DNA of 64,000 nucleotides, taken from RYN-230 sp963841695. GTDB lineage: Bacteria > Actinomycetota > Actinomycetes > Streptosporangiales > Streptosporangiaceae. Shown here one piece after another: positions 36,478-45,681 of this stretch (position 1 is its first letter; every line of letters starts with the position of its first letter). The notes below the pieces were generated by a model that saw nothing but the letters and a program-made list of their open reading frames with translations, made no database searches and was not told the DNA's origin. The translations under genes were made by a program, and so were the position numbers. Where the stretch lies: contig CAWJDQ010000003.1 in the NCBI GenBank assembly GCA_963841695.1, forward strand, positions 124,001 through 188,000, in the 5' to 3' direction.

Positions 36478-37512
36478 TTAGCTGGCGGACCGCCGGCGGC
36501 GGGCGGGGTCGGTGAGGGACGGGGGCTCGTAGCCGCGGTCCGGGGGGTTGAGGTTGGTGCCCGGCGGCACGATCTCGTCGATCCGGTCCAGCACGTCGGG
36601 GCTGAGCGTCACGTCGGCCGCGGCGAGCTGGCTCTCTAGCTGCTCCATCGTGCGCGGCCCGATGATCGGCGCGGTGACCGCCGGGTGGGCCAGCACGAAG
36701 GCGATGGCCAGCTGGATCAGGCTCAGGCCGGACGCCTCGGCCAGCACGGCGAGCTGCTCGGCCGCCTCCAGCTTGGTCTGGTTGCCGGGCAGGCTCATGT
36801 CGTAGCGCTGCGGTATCCGCTCCGCCCGGCGGCTGACCGGGACGTCGGCGCCCTTGCGGTACCGGCCGGTGAGCCAGCCGCCCGCGAGCGGGCTCCACGG
36901 AATCACGCCCATCCCGTACTGCTGGCAGACTGGCAGCACCTCGGCCTCGATCCCGCGGACCAGGATCGAGTAGGGCGGCTGCTCGCAGACGAACCGTTCC
37001 CGGCCGCGGCGCTCGGCGGTCCACTGGGCCTCGACGATCTGGGCGGCCGGGAACGTGGAACTGCCCGCGTAGCAGATCTTCCCGGCCCGGATCAGGTCGC
37101 TGAGCGCGCCCAGCGTCTCGTCGATGTCCGTGCTGGGGTCGGGCCGGTGGATCTGGTACAGGTCGATGTAGTCGGTGCCGAGCCGGCGCAGGCTGTTCTC
37201 GCACTCGCGGACCAGCCAGCGGCGTGAGTTGCCGCGCTGGTTGGGGTCCTGGCCCATCGGCCCGTTCGCCTTGGTGGCCAGCACGACGTTCTCGCGCCGG
37301 GTGCCGGCCAGCGCCTTGGCCACGATCTCCTCGGACTCACCGGCCGAGTAGACGTCCGCGGTGTCGATGAAGTTGATCCCGGCGTCGAGGGCCCGGTTGA
37401 TGATCCGGACCGAGTCGTCGTGGTCGGGATTGCCCCAGGCGCCGAACATCATGGCCCCGAGGCAGAGCGGGCTGACCTTGACCCCGGTCTGGCCGAGTAC
37501 GCGAAGCTGCAT
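36478..37512 (-). CDS. Aldo/keto reductase
   Basis: NADPH-dependent TIM-barrel oxidoreductase, 344 residues. Catalytic tetrad: Asp of INFIDTADVYS and Tyr of the same segment (about 50-57), Lys in VVLATKANGPMGQ (about 84), His in LYQIHRPDP (about 121). C-terminal NADPH-binding region APIIGPRTMEQLESQL. Resembles the YajO/AKR11-like group. ATG 37512 gives MQLRVLGQTGVKVSPLCLG. Monocistronic as far as seen; substrate unknown. Confidence 0.94.
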   Translation of the reverse strand: MQLRVLGQTGVKVSPLCLGAMMFGAWGNPDHDDSVRIINRALDAGINFIDTADVYSAGESEEIVAKALAGTRRENVVLATKANGPMGQDPNQRGNSRRWLVRECENSLRRLGTDYIDLYQIHRPDPSTDIDETLGALSDLIRAGKICYAGSSTFPAAQIVEAQWTAERRGRERFVCEQPPYSILVRGIEAEVLPVCQQYGMGVIPWSPLAGGWLTGRYRKGADVPVSRRAERIPQRYDMSLPGNQTKLEAAEQLAVLAEASGLSLIQLAIAFVLAHPAVTAPIIGPRTMEQLESQLAAADVTLSPDVLDRIDEIVPPGTNLNPPDRGYEPPSLTDPARRRRSAS

Positions 37513-37558
37513 ACCTCAACCCTAGAGCAGGCCGGCCCGCCCGGATGGGCAGGGGAGG

Positions 37559-37969
37559 TCAGCTGCTGTAGCCCGGGTAGAGCTGGCCGGACGGGACGAT
37601 CTCGACGCCCAGCGGCACCAGCGAGATCGGGATGATCTTGAAGTTGGCCAGGCCGAGCGGGATGCCGATGATGGTGAGGCACAGGGCGATGCCGGTCATC
37701 AGGTGCCCCAGGGCCAGCCACCAGCCGAACAGCACGATCCAGATCACGTTGCCGATCAGGGAGCCCACTCCGGCGTCGCGGCGCACCTCGATCGACCGGC
37801 CGAACGGCCACAGCACGTCACCGGCGATGCGGAAGGCCGCGATCCCCAGCGGGATGGTCACCACCAGGAAGAACAGGACGAAGCAGACCAGCCCGGCCAG
37901 CGCGTAGAGGATCGCCATCCAGAAACCGCACAGGATCAGCCAGATCACGTTCAGGATCGTTCTCAGCAT
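37559..37969 (-). CDS. YccF domain membrane protein
   Basis: Small integral membrane protein with two YccF domains. 136 residues; each half has the pattern NVIWL-(I/V)-L-x-G-(F/W)-W (NVIWLILCGFWMAILYAL at 7-24 and NVIWIVLFGWWLALGHL at about 75-91) followed by TIPLG or IIGIPLGLANFKI. The family occurs widely but has no established function. Stands 46 bp from the aldo/keto reductase start. Confidence 0.9.
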   Translation of the reverse strand: MLRTILNVIWLILCGFWMAILYALAGLVCFVLFFLVVTIPLGIAAFRIAGDVLWPFGRSIEVRRDAGVGSLIGNVIWIVLFGWWLALGHLMTGIALCLTIIGIPLGLANFKIIPISLVPLGVEIVPSGQLYPGYSS

Positions 37970-38017
37970 GCCCGCCCCCCGGTGGACTCGGCCCGCGCAG
38001 CCACGCCTGCCGTCCTT

Positions 38018-38221
38018 TTACCGTATCTCAAGCTGGGCGAGAAGGACCTGCGTCGCCCGGGCCACGGCGTCAACCGCCTGCTCGAACGCGTCGGCATTGT
38101 GCTTGGCCGGGCGCTGGAACCCGCTGATCTTCTTGACGTACTGACGGGCTGCGGCCCGCACGTCCTCGTCGGTCACCTGCTCGGCGTAGGGCGGGCGCAG
38201 GGTCTTGATGCTGCGGCACAT
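38018..38221 (-). CDS. DUF2277 family protein
   Basis: 67-residue protein starting MCRSIKTLRPPYAEQVTDED, with ARQYVKKISGFQRPAKHNADAF, the conserved DUF2277 pattern. No function is known. Lies 32 bp downstream of dapB's stop (on the same strand) and may be in that transcript. Confidence 0.88.
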   Translation of the reverse strand: MCRSIKTLRPPYAEQVTDEDVRAAARQYVKKISGFQRPAKHNADAFEQAVDAVARATQVLLAQLEIR

Positions 38222-38252
38222 GGTGGCAGGCTACCCCGCCCCGCCGACACCG

Positions 38253-38993
38253 CTACAGGCCGAGGAGCGGCTCGAGTCCGAAGGTCAGCCCCGGTGGCAG
38301 GGAGCCCAGCCCGCGCACGCCGAGCAGCACGCCCGGCATGAACGAGGCCCGGTCGAGCGAGTCATGCCGGATGGTCAGCGTCTCGCCGTGCCCGCCGAGC
38401 AGGACCTCCTGGTGGGCGACCAGCCCGGCCAGCCGGACCGAATGCACGCGTACCCCGTCCACCTCGGCTCCCCGGGCCCCCGGGGCGGCGGTGGTCGTCG
38501 CGTCGGGCGACGGGCCCAGGCCAGCGGCCGAGCGGGCCGCGGCGATCATCGACGCGGTCCGGGACGCGGTTCCGGAGGGGGCGTCCATCTTGCCCGCGTG
38601 GTGCAACTCGATGATCTCGGCCGAGTCGAAGAACCGGGCGGCCTGGGCCGCGAACCGCATCATCAGCACCGCGCCGACCGAGAAGTTGGCCGCGATCAGG
38701 ACCCGCACCGAGGGCGCGTCTGCGAGCCAGGCCCGGACCTGGGCCAGCCGGGCCTCGTCGAACCCGGAGGTGCCGACCACCACGTCCAGGCCGTGGCCGA
38801 TGCACCAGCGCAGGTTGTCCAGGACCACGCCCGGGTGGGTGAAGTCGACCACGACCGCGCAGCCCGCCAGGCCGTCGAGGGGGTCACCGGCGTCCACTTC
38901 GGCTGCGAGCTCGAGATCGTCTGCAGCGGCCAGCGCCCGGCCGACTTCGCGGCCCATCCGGCCCCGGGCCCCGAGCACACCGACCTTGATCAT
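38253..38993 (-). CDS. dapB: 4-hydroxy-tetrahydrodipicolinate reductase
   Basis: NAD(P)H-dependent reductase of lysine and meso-diaminopimelate synthesis. 246 residues. Nucleotide-binding GVLGARGRMGREV at 5-17, VVVDFTHPG, GTSGF, then the catalytic segment ELHHAGKMDAPSGTA at about 131-145 with the active-site His and Lys. Starts ATG 38993, 12 bases after the M16 protease gene, in the same order (pnp, protease, dapB) as in other actinobacteria. Confidence 0.97.
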   Translation of the reverse strand: MIKVGVLGARGRMGREVGRALAAADDLELAAEVDAGDPLDGLAGCAVVVDFTHPGVVLDNLRWCIGHGLDVVVGTSGFDEARLAQVRAWLADAPSVRVLIAANFSVGAVLMMRFAAQAARFFDSAEIIELHHAGKMDAPSGTASRTASMIAAARSAAGLGPSPDATTTAAPGARGAEVDGVRVHSVRLAGLVAHQEVLLGGHGETLTIRHDSLDRASFMPGVLLGVRGLGSLPPGLTFGLEPLLGL

Positions 38994-39004
38994 CGCGCCG
39001 GCGC

Positions 39005-40348
39005 CTAGGCGAGCGCGTTGACGAACGGCGCGTCGTCGTCGTAGGGGCCGACCACGGCCAGCACCTTGGGCCGGGTCAGGATCTCCTCGGCCACGCTGCG
39101 CACCGCCTCGTGCGAGACCGCCCCGATCGAGGCCAGGATCTCGTCCACCGGCTCCAGCCGCGGGTACACCAGGTCGGACTTGCCCAGCCTGCTCATCCGC
39201 GAGGACGGGTCCTCCAGGCCGAGCACCATCGAGCCGCGGACCTGGCCCTTGCCGCGGTCGAGTTCCGCGTCGGACAGGCCGCCGGACACCACCTTGGCGA
39301 TCTCGTCCCGGCAGATCGACAGCACCTCGTCAGCCTTGGACGGCAGGCAGCCGACGTACACGCCCCAGATGCCGGTGTCGGCGTGCTGGGAGGTGAAGCT
39401 GTAGACCGAGTAGGCCAGCCCGCGCTGCTCGCGCACTTCCTGGAACAGCCGCGACGACATCCCGCCGCCGAGAGCCGCGTTGAGCACGCCCAGCGCGAAC
39501 CGCCGGTCGTCGGTCCGGCTCAGCCCCTCGCAGCCGAGGATCAGGTTGGCCTGCTCGATCCCGCGCGAGACCAGCTTCACGCCGCGGGACGGATCGTCCG
39601 GCACCGCGCCGGCCACGGCCGGCGGCCCCCCGGGGGTGGCCAGCCGGGGCCCCGCCGGGCGCGCCTCGCCCGTGAGCACGTGGGCGAACTCGCGCCGCGC
39701 GTGCTCGACCACCAGGTCGTGGTCGAGGCTTCCGGCCGCGGCGACCACCAGGTGGTCCGGGGTGTACCGGGACTGGTAGTAACCGGCGACCTGATCCCGC
39801 GTGATGGCGTTGATGGAGTCAACGGTGCCGAGGATCGGCCGGCCGAGCGGGGTGTCACCGAACAGCTGGCCGACGAACGCCTCGTGCACCGTGTCGGAGG
39901 GATCGTCGTCGTTCATGGCGATCTCTTCGAGGATCACGCCGCGCTCGGCGTCAACGTCCTTCGGCTCGATGAGCGAATTGCTCACCATGTCGGACAGCAC
40001 GTCGACGGCCAGCGGCAGGTCCGCGTCCAGCACCCGCGCGTAGTAGCAGGTGTACTCCTTGCCGGTGAACGCGTTCAGCTCGCCGCCGACCGCGTCCATC
40101 GCGGCCGAGATCTCCAGCGCGGTCCGCTGCCTGGTGCCCTTGAACAGCAGGTGCTCCAGGTAGTGGGTGGCCCCGGCGCGGGGGGGATCCTCGTCACAGG
40201 ACCCCACCCCCGCCCAGATGCCGAACGCGACCGAGCGGACCGACGGCAGGGCCTCGGTGATGACCCGGAGCCCGCCCGGCAGCACCGTGCGCCGGACGGT
40301 GCCTGGGCCGTCCTCGAGCCGCTCAGGGCCCCCGTCCGGGCTGCTCAC
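39005..40348 (-). CDS. M16 family zinc peptidase (PqqL/YmxG-like)
   Basis: Processing-peptidase-like metalloprotease, 447 residues. Inverted zinc motif HxxEH appears as HYLEHLLFKGT at about 62-66, with the distal Glu in ERGVILEEIAM about 76 residues later. The GLAYSVYSFTSQHADTG segment belongs to the second, inactive domain. Substrate is unknown. GTG 40348 overlaps the pnp stop as GTGA, so it is translationally coupled to polynucleotide phosphorylase. Confidence 0.95.
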   Translation of the reverse strand: MSSPDGGPERLEDGPGTVRRTVLPGGLRVITEALPSVRSVAFGIWAGVGSCDEDPPRAGATHYLEHLLFKGTRQRTALEISAAMDAVGGELNAFTGKEYTCYYARVLDADLPLAVDVLSDMVSNSLIEPKDVDAERGVILEEIAMNDDDPSDTVHEAFVGQLFGDTPLGRPILGTVDSINAITRDQVAGYYQSRYTPDHLVVAAAGSLDHDLVVEHARREFAHVLTGEARPAGPRLATPGGPPAVAGAVPDDPSRGVKLVSRGIEQANLILGCEGLSRTDDRRFALGVLNAALGGGMSSRLFQEVREQRGLAYSVYSFTSQHADTGIWGVYVGCLPSKADEVLSICRDEIAKVVSGGLSDAELDRGKGQVRGSMVLGLEDPSSRMSRLGKSDLVYPRLEPVDEILASIGAVSHEAVRSVAEEILTRPKVLAVVGPYDDDAPFVNALA

Positions 40349-42660
40349 GAGTTGTTGCTGTGCCGGCGCTCGCGGTGCCGGGTGCGGTGGGTATCGCCGC
40401 CAGCGCCCTGGCCCGCGGGGGCCCGGTCGTCCGGGCCGGAGTCACCCGGGCCGGACGAGCCGTCGCCGTTCCCGGCGGCCGCCTCACGCTCGACCACCTC
40501 GACGGGCACCAGGGACAGCTTGCCGCGGTCGTCGATCTCGCGGATCTCCACCTGGATCTTGTCGCCGACCTTCACCACGTCGTCAACGTTGTCGATCCGG
40601 GCCCCGCCGTGCAGCTTGCGCAGCTGGGTGATGTGCAGCAGGCCGTCCTTGCCCGGCAGCAGGGAGATGAACGCGCCGAACGTGGTGGTCTTGACCACGG
40701 TCCCGAGGAACCGCTCGCCCACCTCGGGCATGTGCGGGTTGGCGATCGCGTTGATCGTCGTCCGCGCGGCCTCGGCGGACGGGCCGTCGGTGGCGCCGAT
40801 GTAGATGGTGCCGTCGTCCTCGATGGTGATCTCGGCGCCGGTGTCCTCCTGGATCGAGTTGATCATCTTGCCCTTGGGCCCGATGACCTCGCCGATCTTG
40901 TCCACCGGGACCCTGATCGTGATGATCCGGGGTGCCTGCGGGCTCATCTCGCCCGGGGCATCGATCGCCTCGCGCATGACATCCAGGATGGTCAGCCGGG
41001 CCCCGCGGGCCTGGCGCAGCGCCGCGCCGAGCACGGCGGCCGGGATCCCGTCCAGCTTGGTGTCGAGCTGGAGCGCGGTGATGATGTCCTTGGTGCCGGC
41101 CACCTTGAAGTCCATGTCGCCGAACGCGTCCTCGGCACCCAGGATGTCGGTGAGCGTGACGTACTCGCCGCCCTCATGGATCAGGCCCATCGCGATGCCG
41201 GACACCATGTCCCGCAGCGGGACGCCGGCGTCGAGCAGGGACATGGTGGACGCGCACACGGAGCCCATCGACGTGGACCCGTTGGACCCGATCGCCTCGG
41301 AAACCTGGCGGATCGCGTACGGGAACTCCTCGCGGCTCGGCAGGACGGGCAGCACGGCCCGCTCAGCCAGCGCGCCGTGGCCGATCTCGCGCCGCTTCGG
41401 CGACCCGACCCGGCCGGTCTCCCCGGTGGAGTACGGCGGCATGTTGTAGTTGTGCATGTACCGCTTGGTGCGCTCCGGGTTGAGCGTGTCGATCATCTGC
41501 TCCATCCGGAGCATGTTCAGCGTGGTGACGCCGAGGATCTGCGTCTCACCGCGCTCGAACAGCGCCGAGCCGTGCACCCGGGGCAGCACGTGCGCCTCGG
41601 CGGACAGCAGGCGGATGTCGGTCAGGCCCCGGCCGTCGATGCGGACGCCGTCCCGGATGATGCGCTCCCGGACCAGCTTCTTGGTCAGCGCGCGGAACGC
41701 GGCGCTGATCTCCTTCTCGCGGCCCTCGAAGTGGCTCAGCTTCTCCTGGGCGAGCGCCTTGACCCGGTCGGTCTCGTTCTCGCGCTCCTGCTTGCCCGCG
41801 ATGGTGAGCACCCGGGCCAGCTCGCCGGAGACCTCCGCCGCCACGGCGTCGTAGACGTCCGGCTGGTAATCCGCGAACACCGGGAACTCGGCGGTCGGCT
41901 TGGCGGCCTGGTCGGCGACCCGCTGCTGGGCCTCGCAGAGGAGCTTGAGGAACGGCTTGGCCGCCTCCAGCCCTTCCGGCACGGTCTCCTCGGTGGGCGC
42001 GACCGCGCCGCTGGAGGGGTCGGCCAGCATCCCGATGGTGCCGGTGGTGGACTCCGCCTCGACCATCATGATCGCGATGTCACCGTCCGGCAGCATCCGG
42101 CCCGCGACCACCATGTCGAAGGTGGCGTCGTTCAGCTGCTCGTGGGTGGGGAACGCGACCCACTGGCCCTTGATCAGGGCGACCCGCACCCCCGCGATCG
42201 GCCCCGAGAAAGGCAGGCCGGCCAGCATGGTGGACAGGGACGCAGCGTTGATGGCGACCACGTCGTAGAGGTGCTCGGGGTTCAGCGCGAGGATCGTCTC
42301 GACGACCTGGACCTCGTTGCGCAGGCCCTTGACGAACGAGGGACGCAGCGGCCGGTCGATCAGCCGGCAGGTGAGAATCGCGTCCTCGGACGGACGGCCT
42401 TCCCGGCGGAAGAAGGAGCCGGGGATGCGGCCGATCGCGTACATCCGCTCCTCGACGTCCACGGTGAGCGGGAAGAAGTCCAGCCCCTCCTTGGGGTGCC
42501 TGCCCGCCGTCGTCGCGGACAGGATGACGGTCTCGTCGTCCATCGTCGCGGTGGCGGAGCCCGCGGCCAGCCTGGCCAGCCTGCCCGTCTCGAACTTGAT
42601 CGTATGGGTGCCGAAGGATCCGTTATCGATAACGGCTTCGGCGGTAAACACACCCTCCAT
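40345..42660 (-). CDS. pnp: Polynucleotide phosphorylase
   Basis: 3'-5' exoribonuclease and polymerase of RNA turnover; in actinobacteria it also makes RNA tails. 771 residues. Two RNase PH domains (GRIPGSFFRREGRPSE at about 78-93; FPYAIRQVSEAIGSNGSTSMGSVCAS and LDILGAEDAFGDMDFKVAGT in the second), KH domain (GEVIGPKGKMINSIQEDTGA) and S1 domain (FLGTVVKTTTFGAFISLLPG). A Gly/Asp-rich, then basic, C-terminal tail follows. ATG 42660 begins MEGVFTAEAVIDNG. Follows rpsO after 285 bp, which may hold the RNase III-processed leader. Confidence 0.98.
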   Translation of the reverse strand: MEGVFTAEAVIDNGSFGTHTIKFETGRLARLAAGSATATMDDETVILSATTAGRHPKEGLDFFPLTVDVEERMYAIGRIPGSFFRREGRPSEDAILTCRLIDRPLRPSFVKGLRNEVQVVETILALNPEHLYDVVAINAASLSTMLAGLPFSGPIAGVRVALIKGQWVAFPTHEQLNDATFDMVVAGRMLPDGDIAIMMVEAESTTGTIGMLADPSSGAVAPTEETVPEGLEAAKPFLKLLCEAQQRVADQAAKPTAEFPVFADYQPDVYDAVAAEVSGELARVLTIAGKQERENETDRVKALAQEKLSHFEGREKEISAAFRALTKKLVRERIIRDGVRIDGRGLTDIRLLSAEAHVLPRVHGSALFERGETQILGVTTLNMLRMEQMIDTLNPERTKRYMHNYNMPPYSTGETGRVGSPKRREIGHGALAERAVLPVLPSREEFPYAIRQVSEAIGSNGSTSMGSVCASTMSLLDAGVPLRDMVSGIAMGLIHEGGEYVTLTDILGAEDAFGDMDFKVAGTKDIITALQLDTKLDGIPAAVLGAALRQARGARLTILDVMREAIDAPGEMSPQAPRIITIRVPVDKIGEVIGPKGKMINSIQEDTGAEITIEDDGTIYIGATDGPSAEAARTTINAIANPHMPEVGERFLGTVVKTTTFGAFISLLPGKDGLLHITQLRKLHGGARIDNVDDVVKVGDKIQVEIREIDDRGKLSLVPVEVVEREAAAGNGDGSSGPGDSGPDDRAPAGQGAGGDTHRTRHRERRHSNNS

Positions 42661-42945
42661 GGGTGAGACCTCCTTGACTGAGGTCCCGCTCCGCCCGCCG
42701 CCGGTACACGTGGCTGGCGCCGTCCGGCCGGTGCTCTGGGCCCGCGCCAGGTGGCGTGAGCTGTCCAGTCCGTTCCATCTGGCCCGGCCAGCGGCCGGCC
42801 CGGTCTTCGATCGAAGCCCTCGGCCCGGTGCCGGACCCTTGCGGGTTACGCACCGACCCGAGAACCACTACCGAGGACCGGTCCTGGCGCCCTGAGCGCT
42901 CCGGGATCGGGGGCCGCGGGAAGTCGTTCTTGAGTTGTCGCGGAC

Positions 42946-43215
42946 CTACCTGCGCAGGCCCAGCTTGCTGATGAGCGCACGGTAGCGCTCGATGTCCGTG
43001 CGGCTGAGGTACTGCAGCAGGCGCCGGCGGCGCCCGACCAGCAGCAGCAGGCCGCGGCGGCTGTGGTGATCGTGCTTGTGCACCTTGAGGTGCTCGGTCA
43101 GGTCATTGATCCGTCGCGTCAGCAGTGCAACCTGGACTTCCGGCGAGCCGGTGTCACCCTCATTGGTCGCGTTGTCCGCGATGATCTCCTTCTTCACGCC
43201 TGTGTCCAGCGGCAC
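42946..43215 (-). CDS. rpsO: 30S ribosomal protein S15
   Basis: Primary 16S rRNA-binding protein of the 30S platform. 89 residues, complete: GDTGSPEVQVALLTRRINDLTEHLKVHKHDHHSRRGLL with LVGRRRRLLQYLSRTDIERYR. Begins ATG 43215. Located between ribF and pnp, as is standard. Confidence 0.98.
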   Translation of the reverse strand: MPLDTGVKKEIIADNATNEGDTGSPEVQVALLTRRINDLTEHLKVHKHDHHSRRGLLLLVGRRRRLLQYLSRTDIERYRALISKLGLRR

Positions 43216-43423
43216 GTGGCTTTCCTATCTTTGTCGCAAGGTTACGGGCGGGGCTCAGCGCGGCCCAGAAAGAACTGGAAGTGCGGGGAAGCCCCTCGGC
43301 CAGCCACTTGAGGGTGCAGCTAACCAGGCCGGAACACGCCGGCCGTTACCTAACGGTATCACGCGGGCCGGTCAGTAAACGCCGGGTCGCCCCGGCACCC
43401 CGTCCGGGGTCCCGGGAGCGCCG

Positions 43424-44377
43424 TCAGGACGTGCCGCCGAGCAGGTCACGGGCCTCGTCAACGTCGCGGTGCATCTGCTCGCTGAGCGCGCCCGCGGAGT
43501 CGAACCGGACCATCCCCCGCAGCCGCGCCACGAAGTCCACCGCCACGTGCACGCCGTACAGGTCCAGATCGTCCCGGTCCAGCGCGTAGGCCTCCACGGT
43601 GCGTTCCCGGCCGTCGAACGTCGGGTTGGTGCCCACGGAGATCGCGGCGGGCCAGCGCTGCTCCTCCTGGCCCTCGGCGTCCAGGCTGGCCAGCCAGCCC
43701 GCGTACACGCCGTCGGCGGGCACGGCGGTGTACGGGGCGGTCTCGAGGTTGGCCGTCGGGAAGCCGAGCGCCCGGCCGCGCTGCTGGCCGCGCACCACGA
43801 CGCCCTCCACCCGGTGCGGGCGGCCCAGATCCCCGGCCGCGCCGGTCACGTCCCCCTGGTTCAGCAGGTCCCGGATCCCGCTGGAGGAGATCGTGACCCC
43901 GTGCTCGGCCAGCAGCGGCACGCCTTCCGCCCCGAAGTCGTATTTCTCCCCCAGCTCGGCCAGCAGCGGCACGTCGCCGGCGGCCCGGTGGCCGAACCGG
44001 AAGTTCTCCCCCACCACCACCCAGCGCGCGTGCAGCCGGTCGGCGAGCACGGCCCGGACGAACTCGTCCGGCCCCAGCCGGGAGAAGTCGAGGGTGAACG
44101 GCAGGACGCAGACCGCGTCGCTGCCCTCGCCGCCCAGCAGCTGGACCCGGCGGCGGACGCTGGTCAGCAGCGGGGGATGCGAGCCGGGCCGGACCACCTC
44201 GATCGGGTGCGGGTCGAAGGTGACCACGGCCACGGGCAGGTCCAGCCGGGCCGCGGCCTCCGCGGCCCGGCCCACGATGCGCTGGTGCCCGAGATGCACG
44301 CCGTCGAACACCCCGATGGTGACGACCGAGGAGCCCCAGTCTCCCGGCACGTCATCCAGGCCCTGCCAGCGCTGCAC
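43424..44377 (-). CDS. ribF: Bifunctional riboflavin kinase/FMN adenylyltransferase
   Basis: Makes FMN and FAD from riboflavin. Start GTG 44377 with AAGGAGC upstream gives 317 residues; the frame upstream overlaps the DAHP synthase and is not coding. The N-terminal adenylyltransferase has TIGVFDGVHLGHQRIV at about 22-37 and VVGENFRFGHRAAGD; SSSGIRDLL matches the nucleotidyltransferase ISSTxIR-like motif. The C-terminal kinase domain has GRALGFPTANLE and the PADGVYAGWL region. Confidence 0.95.
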   Translation of the reverse strand: MQRWQGLDDVPGDWGSSVVTIGVFDGVHLGHQRIVGRAAEAAARLDLPVAVVTFDPHPIEVVRPGSHPPLLTSVRRRVQLLGGEGSDAVCVLPFTLDFSRLGPDEFVRAVLADRLHARWVVVGENFRFGHRAAGDVPLLAELGEKYDFGAEGVPLLAEHGVTISSSGIRDLLNQGDVTGAAGDLGRPHRVEGVVVRGQQRGRALGFPTANLETAPYTAVPADGVYAGWLASLDAEGQEEQRWPAAISVGTNPTFDGRERTVEAYALDRDDLDLYGVHVAVDFVARLRGMVRFDSAGALSEQMHRDVDEARDLLGGTS

Positions 44378-45536
44378 GGTGCTGCTCCTTCGATGCTCGA
44401 CGCGGGTGGCCGCGGCGGGTCTGCGTACCCCCAAGCCTAGGGGCCGGCGCGGCGGCGGACCCGGCCACCGCCCGCGGCGGCGTGGCGGCCCGGCGGCGCC
44501 GGACCGCGGCGGCCAGCCCGCGCAGCACCTCGGCGGTGGCGTCAACGTCGATGCACGCGTCGGTGACGCTCTGCCCGTAGGCCAGCGTGGCCGGGTCCCC
44601 GGGCTCCTGCCGGCCGGGCTGCAGGAAGCTTTCCAGCATGATGCCCACGATGCCCGGCTCGCCCGCGCCGATCTGGTCGGCGAGCACCCCGGCCACGACC
44701 GGCTGGCGCCGGTAGTCCTTGCCGCTGTTGCCGTGGCTGGCGTCCACCATCACCCGGCGGGCCAGCCCGGCCTGGGTGACCATGCCGAGCGCCTCGCGCA
44801 CCGGCCCTGGTTCGTAGTTGGGTCCCGGCCGGCCGCCCCGCAAGATCACGTGGCAGTCCGGGTTCCCCGCGGTGGTGACCACCGCGGCCGCGCCGGCCCG
44901 GGTGACGCCGAAGAACGTGTGCCCCGCGGCCGCGGCCCGGCAGGCGTCCACCGCCACCTTCACGTCGCCGTCGGTGCCGTTCTTGAACCCGATCGGCATG
45001 GACAGGCCCGAGGCGAGCTGGCGGTGCACCTGGCTCTCCGTGGTCCGGGCGCCGATCGCGCCCCACGCCACGGCGTCGGCGATGTACTGCGGGGTGATCG
45101 GGTCCAGCCACTCGCAGGCCACCGGCAGGCCGAGGGAGACCACGTCGAGCAGGAACCGGCGGGCCATCCGCAGGCCCCGGTGCACGTCATGGGTGCCGTC
45201 CATGCCGGGGTCGTTGATCAGCCCCTTCCAGCCGGTCACCGTGCGCGGCTTCTCGAAGTAGACCCGCATCACCACCAGCAGCTCATCGGCCAGCGACGCC
45301 CGCAGCGCGGCCAGCCGGCCGGCGTAGTCCAGCCCGGCGGCCGGGTCGTGCACCGAGCAGGGGCCCGCCACCACGAGGAGGCGGTCGTCCGCGCCGTCCA
45401 GCACGGCGCGCACGTCGGCGCGGGACCGTTCGACCATCTCCGCCTCGGCGGCCCCGAGCGGCAGTTCCTCCAGCAGCGCCGCGGGCGAGAGCAACGGCTC
45501 GTAGCCCAGGATCCGGGTATCGCTGGTGTGCGGCAT
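44352..45536 (-). CDS. 3-deoxy-7-phosphoheptulonate synthase, class I (AroF/G/H type)
   Basis: First enzyme of the shikimate pathway, condensing PEP and erythrose 4-phosphate. 394 residues from ATG 45536 (GGGAGGAGA upstream). VVAGPCSVHDP, RVYFEKPRTVTGWKGLINDPGMDG, GARTTESQVHRQLASGLSMPIGFKNGTDG and VMVDASHGNSGKD are class I signatures with metal-binding Cys, His and Glu. Many actinobacteria rely on class II DAHP synthases, so a class I gene inside the truB-ribF interval is unusual. The last 50 residues are atypical and overlap the ribF start. A one-base indel would place a TAG near 44436-44438, which may be the true end. Confidence 0.92.
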   Translation of the reverse strand: MPHTSDTRILGYEPLLSPAALLEELPLGAAEAEMVERSRADVRAVLDGADDRLLVVAGPCSVHDPAAGLDYAGRLAALRASLADELLVVMRVYFEKPRTVTGWKGLINDPGMDGTHDVHRGLRMARRFLLDVVSLGLPVACEWLDPITPQYIADAVAWGAIGARTTESQVHRQLASGLSMPIGFKNGTDGDVKVAVDACRAAAAGHTFFGVTRAGAAAVVTTAGNPDCHVILRGGRPGPNYEPGPVREALGMVTQAGLARRVMVDASHGNSGKDYRRQPVVAGVLADQIGAGEPGIVGIMLESFLQPGRQEPGDPATLAYGQSVTDACIDVDATAEVLRGLAAAVRRRRAATPPRAVAGSAAAPAPRLGGTQTRRGHPRRASKEQHRAALAGPG

Positions 45537-45681
45537 TACGGTCTCCTCCCGCGAGCCGGCTGCCCGCAACTGCCATTCTGCCGGACGGGGCCGCGTGATC
45601 AGGGACCGCCGCTGCCCGCCGGCCCTGGCGGTCAGGCCGTGCGGCGGCCAGCCAGGCGCCAGTCAGCCGCCGGTCAGTCCG

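Noticed and set aside
40360..42666. 768-residue open frame antisense to pnp
   Set aside because: Mirror of a fully recognisable PNPase; no domain is visible.
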